64,000 bases of DNA from Pontibacillus marinus BH030004 = DSM 16465 (GTDB lineage: Bacteria > Bacillota > Bacilli > Bacillales > BH030062). Numbering within the stretch: the first letter of the stretch is position 1; each line of letters starts with the position of its first letter. The notes under the pieces are model-generated. The model ran no database searches. It worked only from the letters and a program-made list of their open reading frames with translations, and was not told the origin of the DNA. Position numbers and translations under genes: made by a program. Below are positions 1 to 11,400 of this stretch, piece after piece. Where the stretch lies: positions 37,120 through 101,119 of the forward strand of contig NZ_KE384330.1 of assembly GCF_000425225.1 (NCBI RefSeq). The letters run 5' to 3'.

Positions 1-507
1 TACCGCTAAAACAGGTGGCGTATCAAAAATAACAAGATCATAGGATTGCTGCGCTTCTTGAATTAATGTACTCATTGCTTGGGATCCTAATATCTCTGCT
101 GGGTTTGGTGGTATTGGGCCACTTGGCAAAATGTCTAGATTCTCAATATGGCTCTCTGAGACGGTTTCACTCAAGCTTCCTTGTCCGACTAAGTATGTAC
201 TTAAGCCTTTCATGTTATCGACTCGAAATGTGTAATGAACAGTAGGTTTTCGAAGGTCAGCATCGATCAGCAACACTCTTTTTCCTTGTTGCGCAAAGAC
301 CGTTGCTACATTGGATGCCGTCATGGACTTCCCTTCCGAAGGACCTGCTGATGTAACAAGCATCGTACGTAACTCACTATCAACTGAGGCAAACTGTAAA
401 TTCGTACGAATGGTTCGATACTGCTCCGAAATAGGTGATTTTGGATTGGTATTCGTAATAAGGGTACGAGCCTTATTTAATAATGATTTTTTCTTGCTAC
501 GCGCCAA
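1..507 (-). CDS. Bacterial tyrosine kinase (CpsD/CapB/YwqD family), partial
   Basis: This is the N-terminal part of a BY-kinase; the gene runs off the left window edge. The visible 169 residues carry a P-loop (GPSEGKS) after [13 protein letters not shown], the second Walker motif [10 protein letters not shown], and the Walker B-like FDTPPVLAV at the edge. These enzymes autophosphorylate on a C-terminal tyrosine cluster (outside the window) and act with a Wzz-type membrane activator to control export of capsule or exopolysaccharide and UDP-sugar dehydrogenases. That activator is the gene directly upstream, which it overlaps by 11 bp. I chose the TTG at 507 because AGGGGGTGAG lies 4-5 bases before it; the GTG at 516 lies inside that ribosome site. 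Confidence 0.93.
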   Translation of the reverse strand, partial: MARSKKKSLLNKARTLITNTNPKSPISEQYRTIRTNLQFASVDSELRTMLVTSAGPSEGKSMTASNVATVFAQQGKRVLLIDADLRKPTVHYTFRVDNMKGLSTYLVGQGSLSETVSESHIENLDILPSGPIPPNPAEILGSQAMSTLIQEAQQSYDLVIFDTPPVLAV

Positions 508-1252
508 GAGACTCACCCCCTGATGTTTGTGTAGTTGTCTTCGATCGTGTAGTTCTATAATCCCCAAGGTCTTGCTCACTAATTTCAGAGATAACCCCTA
601 GGACAGGAACGCCTAGTATTTGTTCAACATCAGATTCATTTTTGATTGTGTTATCCATATATTCTAGTAAAAATGCTAGTCCAACCCCTGCCATAGCACC
701 TACTACAAAAGCAATTGCTATATTTAATATAGGCTGAGGCTTTACAGGTTGTGGATTCGTTCCCACAACAGCTTGAGATAGAATATGTACATTATTTACA
801 TTCATAAGTGTCGGAATCTTATTTTGAAAGATTTCTACCGTGGTATTGGCTATTTCTGCTGCCTGATTTGGATCCGGATCTGTAGCTGTTACCATTACAA
901 CCTGTGAATTTTGTTCACTTGATACTCTCAGTTTATTTTTAAGTTGCCCATTTGAAAGATCAAGTTCCATTTCTTCAATTACGTCATCTAAAATAGCCGG
1001 GCTTTTAATAATAACGTTATACGTGTTGATTAGTTCAACATTGGTCCGAATATCATTTACGTTATAGTTCATGGATTGCTCTTGTTCCTTTTGATTCACA
1101 AGAAACTGAGAACTAGATTCATAAATCGGTGTTAAATAGAAATAACTAATCAATCCACTCGTAACTGTTGCAACAACAATTAATGAAATAATTAATAGAA
1201 TTCGCTTTTTCAAAACTTCAAAGATCTCTTTTAGTGAGATGGTTTCTTCCAT
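497..1252 (-). CDS. Wzz/YwqC-type chain-length determinant and kinase activator
   Basis: A 251-residue membrane protein of the Wzz (polysaccharide co-polymerase) family. A cytoplasmic N-terminus (about 1-17) is followed by a transmembrane helix (about 18-38), an extracellular segment, and a second helix (about 177-197) preceded by the proline-rich NPQPVKPQP typical of the family. The short C-terminal tail is where such proteins activate the partner kinase. In Gram-positive bacteria Wzz and kinase are separate genes, as here. GGAGG lies upstream of the ATG, and an extended -10 promoter lies about 50 bp upstream. The exact polymer is unknown. Confidence 0.93.
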   Translation of the reverse strand: MEETISLKEIFEVLKKRILLIISLIVVATVTSGLISYFYLTPIYESSSQFLVNQKEQEQSMNYNVNDIRTNVELINTYNVIIKSPAILDDVIEEMELDLSNGQLKNKLRVSSEQNSQVVMVTATDPDPNQAAEIANTTVEIFQNKIPTLMNVNNVHILSQAVVGTNPQPVKPQPILNIAIAFVVGAMAGVGLAFLLEYMDNTIKNESDVEQILGVPVLGVISEISEQDLGDYRTTRSKTTTQTSGGESLGA

Positions 1253-1299
1253 GTGTGCTAGACCTCCAAATTATGTATCTATTCGATGCTAATAGTCAT

Positions 1300-1308
1300 A
1301 TTATAGCA
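1300..1308 (-). promoter_or_regulatory. Extended -10 promoter of the Wzz-kinase operon
   Basis: Minus strand reads TGCTATAAT, a perfect TATAAT with the TGn extension. The -35 region 17 bp upstream (CTTAAG) is poor, so this would be an extended -10 type promoter. It lies in the only intergenic region in front of the operon. Confidence 0.5.
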
Positions 1309-1437
1309 CATTTTACCAAGGACTTAAGTAGTTATTTTGTGATAAAAATTAGATATTTTATTAGCAAATTTAACAATAATTACGTTTATTTACATCGGTA
1401 TAAATTAGAAAAAGTTAAAGCATTGTTACGCAAAAAT

Positions 1438-1473
1438 GATAAAAAAGCTACTCAATTGAGTAGCTTTTTTATC
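1438..1473. terminator. 36-nt perfect palindromic terminator
   Basis: GATAAAAAAGCTACTCA and its exact reverse complement form a perfect palindrome with A-rich and T-rich flanks. It can terminate the minus-strand gene ending at 1506 before transcription enters the Wzz promoter region. Confidence 0.85.
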
Positions 1474-1505
1474 TAATTCATACGTTTTTAACACGATCAC
1501 CTTTA

Positions 1506-4500
1506 TTATTTTACTTCAAATATCATATGAACTGGTTCGATCATCTGTTTATGAACGAGTGATTTAACATCATTTGTGATGACTAGCTGATACGTTTCAC
1601 CAGAATGATAGTCTTTTAGTGGTTCAACTTTTATCATATTACCATCGACCAGGCTAACATTTGTTGGTACCTTCTCACCTGTTGAATCCATTACATAAAC
1701 ATAATCTGCCGTAACCGTAGCTGGATGTAATTTCGTATTAAAGTTCACTTCCCAAACTTTATCTTCTTCTACATCAAAACGCGTATTCCACTTAAAGAAT
1801 TCACGCTCTTGGTCAAGCTCCACAACAGTAAAGGTACTGAATTTCTCAGTATGAACCGTTACACCTGTTGCTTCACCTTCTTCGTTATAGCTGATTTTCC
1901 CTGACACAAGTTCTCGATCTCCATCGGAGTGAACAATATAGACACCTAGATTTTTTTGATCTGAGGTAATATCTAAATCACCCAACGGGATCGTCACTTC
2001 TGTCTGGCCTTTATAATCCGCTTCAACACGAATCGTTTCTCCGCGTTGTTTTACATTTACTTTTTGGTCGGATTCTAAATCTTGTTCAATTGAAGCTGCT
2101 TCTGAAGAGGATACTTCAGAAAGGTTAATGGATATGTCTTCCCCAAATTGATTTAATGTCTTTTCGGACAGCTTGATGCTTCCTTTTTTAGATTGTAGCT
2201 GAAGTCCCATCTTTCCATTTGATAGTTTCTCAACTGTATCCTTATTTAAGGAGATAGCAAGTTCATCCGCTTCATTAGATGTGAAATCTAGCTTCAGTTC
2301 TTTCTGTTTATTATTCATCGCCTCTTCAATCATATCACTAGCATTGTCATCGATTGTGATAGTGTTACGAACTTTACCATTTGGTAGTTTTTCTTCTTTT
2401 ACATCAAATTCAACGCTATTGCTATCACTAGTTTCGTCTTCTTCATCACTTCCGCTAGTTGGTGCTGGGGATGGTGATGGTGAAGGACTAGGCGATCCGC
2501 TACCAGCATTATTTGTTTCTTCTTCTACATTGTTTACGGTCACATTCACACTTGTTGTTTGGCCATCAAAAGATGCTTCGATTGTGGCTGTTCCGTCTTT
2601 CAAAATGGTTACTTGACCATTTTGATTGATGGACACGACATCTGAGCCGCTCGTGATGTTCCATGTGACTTTATTTGTTAGTAAGTCATGTTGATTTACG
2701 TCTACCTTAAGTACACCATAAGCTTGCAAGGTAAAACTTAGGTCATCTTCATTCACGATAACATTGCTCGTTTCAGCACTGTCTTTTTTCACGTAAAGTG
2801 ATTGATATTTGTTGGTAATGTCAATGGTTCCAACAGGTAACGTTAATCCACTATGCGTTCCACTCTTCCATTCAGCAGAGATGTTGTATGTGCCTTTTGA
2901 CCAACCTGATGGGAGAGAGAATTTAAATTTATTATTGTCTGATGTTGATTGTGCACTTAGGGTATGTTGTTCTGGTCCACTTATAGACAACTCTGGTAGA
3001 TTCCCTGATAGTGCAAAGTTAATCGATTGTCCTGTAACGATGATATCCTGTGTCGCATAATCAAATTCAAATGCACTTTTTGAAACATCATTAATAGTGC
3101 GTTCAGGTTTAACTAAGAAAGATGTTTCATATTGATCTCCACTGCTTTCCTCAATCCGGATGGTATGAGAACCTTCAGATAATGAATCAGATAATGTTAG
3201 AGCGAGTTCTGTATCTGTACTTACATTGTATTGAGCGCTATCTACAGTAGTACCATCAATTAAGAGATCTTGAATATTCGTAAACGAGGTTGAATCTCCT
3301 GTTAGTGTGATAGATGGTGAACCGGCTAACTCGTCTTGATAGATTTCTGTACGGGACAGTTTGTTAATCCCTTTGTTATCAACGGTTAGAGCTTGTTGCT
3401 TTTCAATTGATTGTTGGAACCCTGACTCATTCACATTCACTTTAACATTGTAAAGTCCTGGGTTTGAGATAGAGCTTGGAACAAGATCAAACGTTAAGGT
3501 ATTGTCATCTGAAGCTGTAACGTTACTAATATTACCTGCCTGATTTCCTGATCCATCTGTTATGAGCACGTTTAAATTTTGCGTGTAAGTGAAGTTCGTG
3601 TTCATACCAGTCACTGTCAATGTTACGTTTTGATCAGAAGTATTCACGACAGTACTTGGGCTCACACTGCCAAATGATGGACTTAATACACTTACATCAT
3701 GTGTTAACTGATCTGTTGTCGTATTCGAATCTCCATCCATATCAATCTCGATTGTATGTGTTCCACTTGGTAATCCAGATTTCAGTGTGAATTCAAGAGA
3801 CGTTTTATCTTGCACTTTAACTGATTCCGTCTGGCTAGTTTGTCCTTGAACTGATACCGTCGTTGCATCATTAAAATCTGTATGACCTCCTGTTACTTGA
3901 ACAGTATGATCTACATATCCTTCTGGCAAATCTCCGTTCATGTTTAGACCCGTATTTAAAACAAATTCAGAGATAGAAGGTTCAACTATTGTAAATGATT
4001 TTTGTATTTCTTTTGTTCCACTATATACCGAGAACTTATAAGTCCCTGGTGTAATATCTCGAGATAGTGTGAAGGTAATCTCTTGGCCTGTTAATGACTT
4101 GTTTGAGATTTTTCCTGTAACCTCATTGTCTGATGAATCCAACACTTTTAAACGATCCAAAGTACTCTGGTCAAAATTTGTCGTTGTGTTTCCGACAATT
4201 CTTAGATTGATAGAGCCGTTGGATTGACCGATTTTTGTTACTTGAACATCTTCCTGAGCTTTTTTCAAATCTGCTTGTGCTTGTTTGACTTGAAAACTTG
4301 TTGACGCTTCTTCAACGCCTGTTTTTACTAGGAGATCATACGTTCCTGCAGTAAGACCACTATTTACATTTACTTTTAATTTGTTCGTATCTACAATTGT
4401 AGGGCTACCATTTATGACTGATTGAACTTCCCCATTTTGAAGAACTGAAACAGTGGTCGTATTGTTAAAGCCTGTATTCTGTCCTGTTACGACAAGTTCT

Positions 4501-5252
4501 TTCTGGCTATACCCTTCATTTAATGAAAAGTTTGTTGGAAGACTAATAGAAGGAGTGCCACGAACGACAATGGCATTATTCTTTACTATTGTCTTATCCC
4601 CTGTTACCACTTCAACATCATACGTACCACTCTCTAGCCCTGTACTAAGGGAGAATGTTAGATCTTTTGTGTACGGATCGATTGTCGAGATGTTCGTAAT
4701 GTTCGGTGTGTCAACAACCGTATTATTTGCATCTAAGATATTTACTTTTGTTTGTTCAATTGTGAGATTTGCATATTTTGCTGTTAGTGTGATGCTAGGC
4801 TTAGAATCATACTTGTTCGGCAAGCTTTGTAAAGGTACTGAACTCGTAATAATTCCGCTTCGAATCTCAATATCCCCAACATCATAATAACTATAACCAT
4901 CTCCATCTACGGATTGACCATTTGGATCTCCAATTCGAATAGCATATGTACCTTCTGATAGATTAGGTGGAATCGTCATGTTCACCTGTTCATCTGTTGA
5001 ATCTAGTAAATTGACTTCAATCGCATTCGTCTCATTTGTCCCCTTTTTTATTAGAACTGGGTGACTTGATCCTGGTGTAAATGTACCTGAGGCCGCTTGA
5101 ACGGAAATCGTCTTTGAAACATCAGTAGGGTTCACATAAGAAGGCGTTACGGTAAAACTAATGTCTGCAGCTTGTACTTGTACATTTGGGATAAAACTTA
5201 ATAATAAGATCAGGATTGTACTTATATTTAAAAGCTTCTTTGTTCTTTTCAT
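1506..5252 (-). CDS. Large secreted multi-domain beta-sandwich surface protein
   Basis: A 1248-residue exported protein. A signal peptide (about 1-28, ending VQVQA-A) precedes seven or more Ig-like/IPT-like repeats of about 90-100 residues (pattern L.SG...GTY...V.). A BIG2-like domain (about 830-920, with TWNITSGSDVVSINQNG) follows, then a Pro/Ser linker with SPSPSPSPAP, an acidic stretch, and a module ending EKFSTFTVVE of the kind that often precedes SLH repeats. The last ~95 residues form an SbsA-type Ig-like domain (VWEVNFNTKL...GETYQLVITNDV). No SLH, LPXTG or membrane anchor is visible, so attachment is unknown. The same C-terminal domain closes the protein at 50993-52399. It is the likely second gene of a unit with the giant gene upstream, although a hairpin separates them. 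Function unknown; adhesion or a surface scaffold is inference. Confidence 0.85.
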   Translation of the reverse strand: MKRTKKLLNISTILILLLSFIPNVQVQAADISFTVTPSYVNPTDVSKTISVQAASGTFTPGSSHPVLIKKGTNETNAIEVNLLDSTDEQVNMTIPPNLSEGTYAIRIGDPNGQSVDGDGYSYYDVGDIEIRSGIITSSVPLQSLPNKYDSKPSITLTAKYANLTIEQTKVNILDANNTVVDTPNITNISTIDPYTKDLTFSLSTGLESGTYDVEVVTGDKTIVKNNAIVVRGTPSISLPTNFSLNEGYSQKELVVTGQNTGFNNTTTVSVLQNGEVQSVINGSPTIVDTNKLKVNVNSGLTAGTYDLLVKTGVEEASTSFQVKQAQADLKKAQEDVQVTKIGQSNGSINLRIVGNTTTNFDQSTLDRLKVLDSSDNEVTGKISNKSLTGQEITFTLSRDITPGTYKFSVYSGTKEIQKSFTIVEPSISEFVLNTGLNMNGDLPEGYVDHTVQVTGGHTDFNDATTVSVQGQTSQTESVKVQDKTSLEFTLKSGLPSGTHTIEIDMDGDSNTTTDQLTHDVSVLSPSFGSVSPSTVVNTSDQNVTLTVTGMNTNFTYTQNLNVLITDGSGNQAGNISNVTASDDNTLTFDLVPSSISNPGLYNVKVNVNESGFQQSIEKQQALTVDNKGINKLSRTEIYQDELAGSPSITLTGDSTSFTNIQDLLIDGTTVDSAQYNVSTDTELALTLSDSLSEGSHTIRIEESSGDQYETSFLVKPERTINDVSKSAFEFDYATQDIIVTGQSINFALSGNLPELSISGPEQHTLSAQSTSDNNKFKFSLPSGWSKGTYNISAEWKSGTHSGLTLPVGTIDITNKYQSLYVKKDSAETSNVIVNEDDLSFTLQAYGVLKVDVNQHDLLTNKVTWNITSGSDVVSINQNGQVTILKDGTATIEASFDGQTTSVNVTVNNVEEETNNAGSGSPSPSPSPSPAPTSGSDEEDETSDSNSVEFDVKEEKLPNGKVRNTITIDDNASDMIEEAMNNKQKELKLDFTSNEADELAISLNKDTVEKLSNGKMGLQLQSKKGSIKLSEKTLNQFGEDISINLSEVSSSEAASIEQDLESDQKVNVKQRGETIRVEADYKGQTEVTIPLGDLDITSDQKNLGVYIVHSDGDRELVSGKISYNEEGEATGVTVHTEKFSTFTVVELDQEREFFKWNTRFDVEEDKVWEVNFNTKLHPATVTADYVYVMDSTGEKVPTNVSLVDGNMIKVEPLKDYHSGETYQLVITNDVKSLVHKQMIEPVHMIFEVK

Positions 5253-5380
5253 ATACTCACTCCCCTATTCGGGTTTATTAGAAAGCAGGAAATTTAAATG
5301 TAATCGTAAAATTTCGATGCTCTTCTTTTTTAATATCCTTTTAAACTTCTCCAGTGACGTTGAGGGTAAAAAAGGATGTC

Positions 5381-5403
5381 CCTGACATGTTCAGCATGTC
5401 AGG
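5381..5403 (-). terminator. Hairpin after the giant surface protein gene
   Basis: CCTGACATG-TTCAG-CATGTCAGG is a perfect 9-bp stem, followed on the minus strand by GACATCCTTTTTTA. It lies 15 bp past the stop at 5418 and may be terminator or attenuator before the gene at 5252. Confidence 0.7.
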
Positions 5404-5417
5404 AACATTGTAATGAA

Positions 5418-8400
5418 TTATTTATTTGGTTGAATATCTAATTGAATGGTTGCTTCATTTTCTTCTGTGATCGTGAAGGTTTGTTCAGTATTCACTGTTT
5501 TATATCCTCCACTCTGCTTCATCATACCTGTAATGGTGTACGTCATTCCTTTTCGTAATGGACGAGAGAACGTTCCATTCTGTTCAATATGAATGACTTT
5601 GGTTTTATCATTTTCATCCTTGACTTCAAGACTAAAGGCTGTAGTAACATCCTCGCCACCTAGTAGAACTTCTCCTGTCACCATTTGGTTTTGAGATGCA
5701 GATCCACCTAGGTCAATGGTAAACTCGCCTGAACCTTGTAGATCAATCTGTTCCTCTATCGGTAAGTTACTTGAACCAATAAAGGACGCAATGTTATAGG
5801 TACCATCTTGAAGTGTGCCTTTAAAGGTGTAGGAATTGTCCGTTGCTGACTCGAACTTGAGTTCAACTCCGTAAGTCTCACCATCAATGGAACGCGTAAC
5901 CATAAGGTAAGGTTGCTCAGACTGGTATTTGCCTGGAACGTTTTTCAGTGTAACCGTTACATTATCAGCAGGCTTTTGAACGGTGATTTGCTGCATCGTT
6001 CCATTTTGAATCGTGAATTCTTTATTCGGTAAATACCATGTATCTTCGCCTCCAACTGAGATGACTTTATAGCGCCCATCTTGAAGTACCATATCAAATT
6101 GACCTTCATTAATTTCTGTACTTTCTGTATGGTTCCAGAAAACATTAGTATTTGGATCTTTTTGTTCCTCACTGTCTGTAATCTGTGAGCCATCTAGCTT
6201 CGTTTGAGTGCCTTGCTCATCAAAACGTGCTACTGTAACCCAGCCATTTTGAATAAGGTTTGTCCCAGTTGAGTCTTTGTAGACCGTTCCCTCTAATGTA
6301 GGTTCTAGAGGTGTTACTTGAAGCGTTGTTGTCTCACCTTGTAGTACCTCAAATGGGATGTTGGTTTTATACCATGTGTTTTGACTAGACACTTCAACAA
6401 CTTTATATTTCCCAGTTGGCAATGTGATTTCAAAACTACCAGCGTCTGCTTTGTACTGAGTCCAACGTACCTGATCCCAGTCATGTGTTCCAGCATCAGC
6501 GGGTTTGATGGCAATCCAAGCATTTGTTGTTAATGGATTATCCTGTTTGTCTTCCACTGTACCCGTTACGTTTGGTGCTGGTGGGTAAATGGAGATGCTT
6601 CCGTCTTGTTGAGTCATTCCATTTCCAGTACTTTCGATTGTCCCGTTTGTTACTGTGAACGGAATTTGGACTTGCTTCCAAGTATTTTGATTACCAAAGG
6701 AAACGATTGTCCAGCTTCCATCTTTTAACTTCGTAGAGAACTCACCATGTTTATTCGTATTAATCGAGAATGTGCTTCCCCAATCTTGATCACTCGAATC
6801 TGCTGGCCTTACATTGATCCAACCCCATTCTAGCGCTGTAGATTGATCACTATCTAAATAGGCCGTTCCCTCAAAGTTTGGTTCTTCTTCTGTAACCTGT
6901 AAGCGATCAGAGCCAACCAGTTGACCGTCACTTACTTCAAATTGCGTATTCGTACGAATCCAATCGTTATGTGCACCTGCTTCTGTCACCATATAATGGC
7001 CATCCTTAAGCATTGCTGCAAATTCGGTTGATGAAGATGCAGTATTTCCCCAATATGGTTCGCCAGATTCAAATTGCTCACATGTCTGGTCTGTGCATTC
7101 ACGAATGGTAAACCATTTCGTAGAGTTTGTACCAGCGTCCATCTGAATATCGCCATAGATGTTTGGTTCAAGACTGATGTTGGTTCGTTGCTCTCCACTT
7201 CGACTCGTTACTTGCTGACCAGAGACTGTGAACTCTTTACGTACTGGTACGAATTTCCCTTCAACCCATTGACTTCCTTGCCATTGTCCTTGGGTATGAT
7301 AGCCTTCAATTCGGTAGTTTCCATCATCAAGGTTTAGCATGAATGTGCCATTCTGGTTGGTATTCACACCTACATGGTAATTTTGGATGTCATAATCTTT
7401 CGTCCATTCGTCCGTCAGCTTAACTACTTGAACGTGTGCGTTCTTCATGGCAGTTCCATTTTCTTGAACGGACCCTGTCACATTTGGAGTATAATCCATA
7501 GTGACTTGATATTTCGTTTGGAACTCCCCTTCATTCATCACAACGTTATCTGAAGATCCATCACGATTAATTGTGAATGTTTGATTTACATCAACAAATG
7601 ATCCATTCACATCCAACCCTCGTAGCTTATAGGTTCCTTCTTCAAGGAATGCATAGAAGTTTGCTTTCGTTGGATCTTGAGCGTCTAGCTTCATATCGGT
7701 CCAAACTTCGTATTGCCATGGATTGTCTTTATATTGTTGATAAGCGGCTTCATCATTAAAGTCTTCTTGCGTATAAACCGGACGTATTAGTGCTCCCATA
7801 CGTTCTTGGTTCTCTGCTGCAAGTTCTCCTAGAGAAATAACACCTTTTACATTTGGCTGTAGTTTTAAGCCTTTTGTATTTTGGCCGATTGTTATTTCTT
7901 TGTTCATTTCAAGACGATTATGTTGTTCCTGTTCATTCGTACGGTAATACATATCACGGATGATATAGGTACTGCCTTCTTGAAGGTTTTGTCCAAAGAC
8001 TCCTCCGTCATGGAGACGTACGGATGTTCCTTCACGATTTTCTTGGTTGTCTGTAACTTTTTCTAGCCACATATCTCCATCAATAATGGATTGGGCATTC
8101 TCATACGTATATGCTTCACCGCTAAATGTGAATGTGGATTGCGGTGTAAACTCATAAGCCTCTGTTGTGCTTAACGGAATCGTGATACCAGAATCAAAAC
8201 GATAGTATTCTTGGTCCGTTGCAATGGCAATCACTTCATATTCTTTTGTACTATCTAGATTTGCTTCAAAATAGCCATCTGCATTTACTTGGATATTCTC
8301 TTCATAAAGCCATGGATATTGTTGATAGTTTGCTTCTTTCACACCTTTTTCCTTCAAGATCATTTCAACGTACTGACCTGTGTAAGGCACGCCTTGGCCC

Positions 8401-11400
8401 GTACTATCATATTTCTGATAAAGGTGACCGAAGAAGTTTGGTTGTACTTCTGTTAGTTCTAATGGTGACGGCAGTGCATTTCCATCTTGGTTTACAAGTT
8501 GGATATCACCATTTGTGTTCGTATTTGCTGTGAATGGATATTGAATTTCAATCCATTTTTCTCTTGTTCCTACCCCTTCAATAACGTAATCTCCCGCTTC
8601 TTGAATCGAAGCATGAAATTCACCTTCATTTGAGATCTGATAAGAATAAGACTGTTGCGTTGTTTTGTTGCGTACCTGTAACCAAGCATCGGTAATACGC
8701 GTTTCTGTATCTGGATCGATTACATACCCATTTAAGTTCGGTGCTGATAAACGAATCGTTGTTCCAGCTCGATCACTTGCAGAGTTGGACGTATCGATCA
8801 TAAATGTTTGATTTTCTAAACGATTCCACGTGTTTTGGTATTCATATCCCTCAACAGTAATCTGAGTACCATTTTCAGAGATAATATCTTGTGGGACACT
8901 TACGAGTAACTTACCATTTTCGTTTGTCGTTCCACTTTCATACCAGCCTTGTTCCTCAGCTCCTACTTCTACATGATAACCAGCTAACCCATTCCCTTGT
9001 TCATCAACAAGCTCTACATATGCATTGAAGTTTTCACCAATATTAATGGCTTGGGTTAATGGGGTATCGGCTTGTACTGTAAATGGCTGATTCACATCTT
9101 GTTCCATACGATCAAACTGATAATGAGAAACTTTATAATCACCAGCAGGTAGATAAGCTGAGAATTCCCCATTATAAGATGAAGCTCCAAATGAACTTAC
9201 CGTTGATCCATCGACAACCTCTTCAATTGTAAGAGAAGCGTAATCTGAACTCATTACTTCAGATCCGTTGACTGTGAACTCAAAATCTACATTAGGTTCT
9301 GGTAACTGAACTTCTAGCTGCGTATTTGTACTTAAATATTCAATTGGCTTGGAATCCTTTAATGGAAATAGTTGTGATCCCTTCTCATTCTGTACCGTTA
9401 CATGTCTTACATTATAGGTGCCTTCCTGAGGAAGATATAAACCAACTTTACCTTCTTCATTTGTAACTGGCGCAACCTGAAAACCATTTGGCCCAGAAAT
9501 CACCACATGTGCGTCACTAACTGGATTCCCTGCAAAATCTTTTAGCACCATAAATGTGCTAGGTTCTGCAATCGTTACATCATTTAAAGTAGCGCCTGGT
9601 GCCGTAAATGTTGTTTCTGCTGAAGGGGGCACAATATCTTGCCCTACTTGTTTACCAAGTAACTTATAATTTCCTTCTTCAAGATAGAGATCAAAATGAC
9701 CATTAACATCTGTAACGGTTGTGACCAAATACAGATCTTCTATTGTCTGAATTTGACCCCAAATCTCATCGCGCTGTTCTTTTGTTAAGCTAGAATCTTT
9801 CGCTTGCTTCAACAGAGATTGATACGTATCTACGTAAGATTGTTTCATAAAAGCTAACGTTTCCGTTAACTCATAATCACTGCTGCGTTTTATATTTCCT
9901 GTGACATTAGATGCTGGTACAACAATGTCTTTTTGATACACTTGATCGATCGATTGAACCGGAATGGCGAATCCAAAATGTTTAGAAGTAAATTGATCCT
10001 CACCAATATTTTTCATACCGATGACCGTATAAGCTCCTGCTTCCAATTGCTGCGAAAGCTTCCCTAAGCTATCTACTTCAAAATGATAGCGATTTACCTC
10101 ATCCCATTCACCATTTAAGATGTCAGGAATCTCATTATTTCTTACAGCCATTAGTACCTTAGAAGATAAAATGTTTCCTTCTGAATCTACTAATTGGCTA
10201 TTTACATTCGTGTACATGCGTAACATTTCACGTGTAGGTTCCTTCATTGTAGAACCTAATGTATCTGTAACACCGCTTATTTCCACTTGCATACCTGGTT
10301 GATAAGCACTTTTTGAAACGAGTAATTGATAACGATGATATTTATCTGAGGTACGCTCAGGGTTTCCTCGTAACAAATAATCTGTAGATTCCGTTAAAGG
10401 GAGTGCTTCTCCAACGTAATTATAGAATGCTAGGTTTTGTGACGTGAAGTTTGCCTCCGCTACTTCTCTACGGTCAAAATCAACTGTGAATGTATAATAC
10501 GTTTGGTCATTGATTACGGTCTCGCCATCATTATACACATGTGGTCGGAGTGGTTCTGTAACTAGGTTGACAGACCCAACACCTTCTTCAAAGGAGACAG
10601 TTGATACAATCTCATTACTGTCGTTTGTGTACTCTTGTTTATACTTCACGTTTGCGACTAATTCTTGGCTGTTTAAAGAAGCAAGATTGTTTAGAGCCGC
10701 TTCACTTTGGGTGAATGTTACTTGTGAATAATAACCTGTCCACACAACATTCCCATTTTCATCTGTATCTTCTACTGTCTTCGGCTGCTTATTGATAGCC
10801 TGATCGAATTCTGCTACTTTCGTTTTCGTTCCATCACTACCTAATTGATACAATTCCACTATTGCATTGTCCATGGAACCATTGAATCGACGTAAGTCTA
10901 CAGTGATTTGTTCAGATTGTGGTGTGATCGTTTCTTGAATATTTCCATCTTTAAAGATATCTGGTGAATCAGCTGGGTACCAATCGAACGTTTTCGACAC
11001 AGTATCGCCTGCTGAATTCGAGTAATTAAACGTAATCGTATTGCGCACTCCTGGATCAACAGGAAGTTCATCGTAACGATTGTCATCTGTTAATGTCGTT
11101 GTTTCATAGGTCGCTTTATCAAAGTCGGAAGGCACACCTTTAAATCTTTCGTTGTAGTGCCCTACGATTGAAAAGTCCCCCCTAAAGTTTCCATCTTGAT
11201 CTCCTCTAGTCAAGGTGAGTAAGAATGGATAAGTTTCTCCACGTGCTGAAGTCGTTTTTCCTTCAACAATGACATGGTCTTTGTTCATGTCGCCTGTATT
11301 GATCACCTCTACAGGGAAGGACTTAGAAGATGTATGATCTACATCTACCGATTCGAAACGGCCGATCGCAGGTGTTTTTTGCGAGTAATTAAACTCAAAT

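Noticed and set aside
2281..2616. 111-residue plus-strand frame inside the 1248-residue gene
   Set aside because: Antisense shadow of a Ser/Asp-rich linker; no ribosome site.
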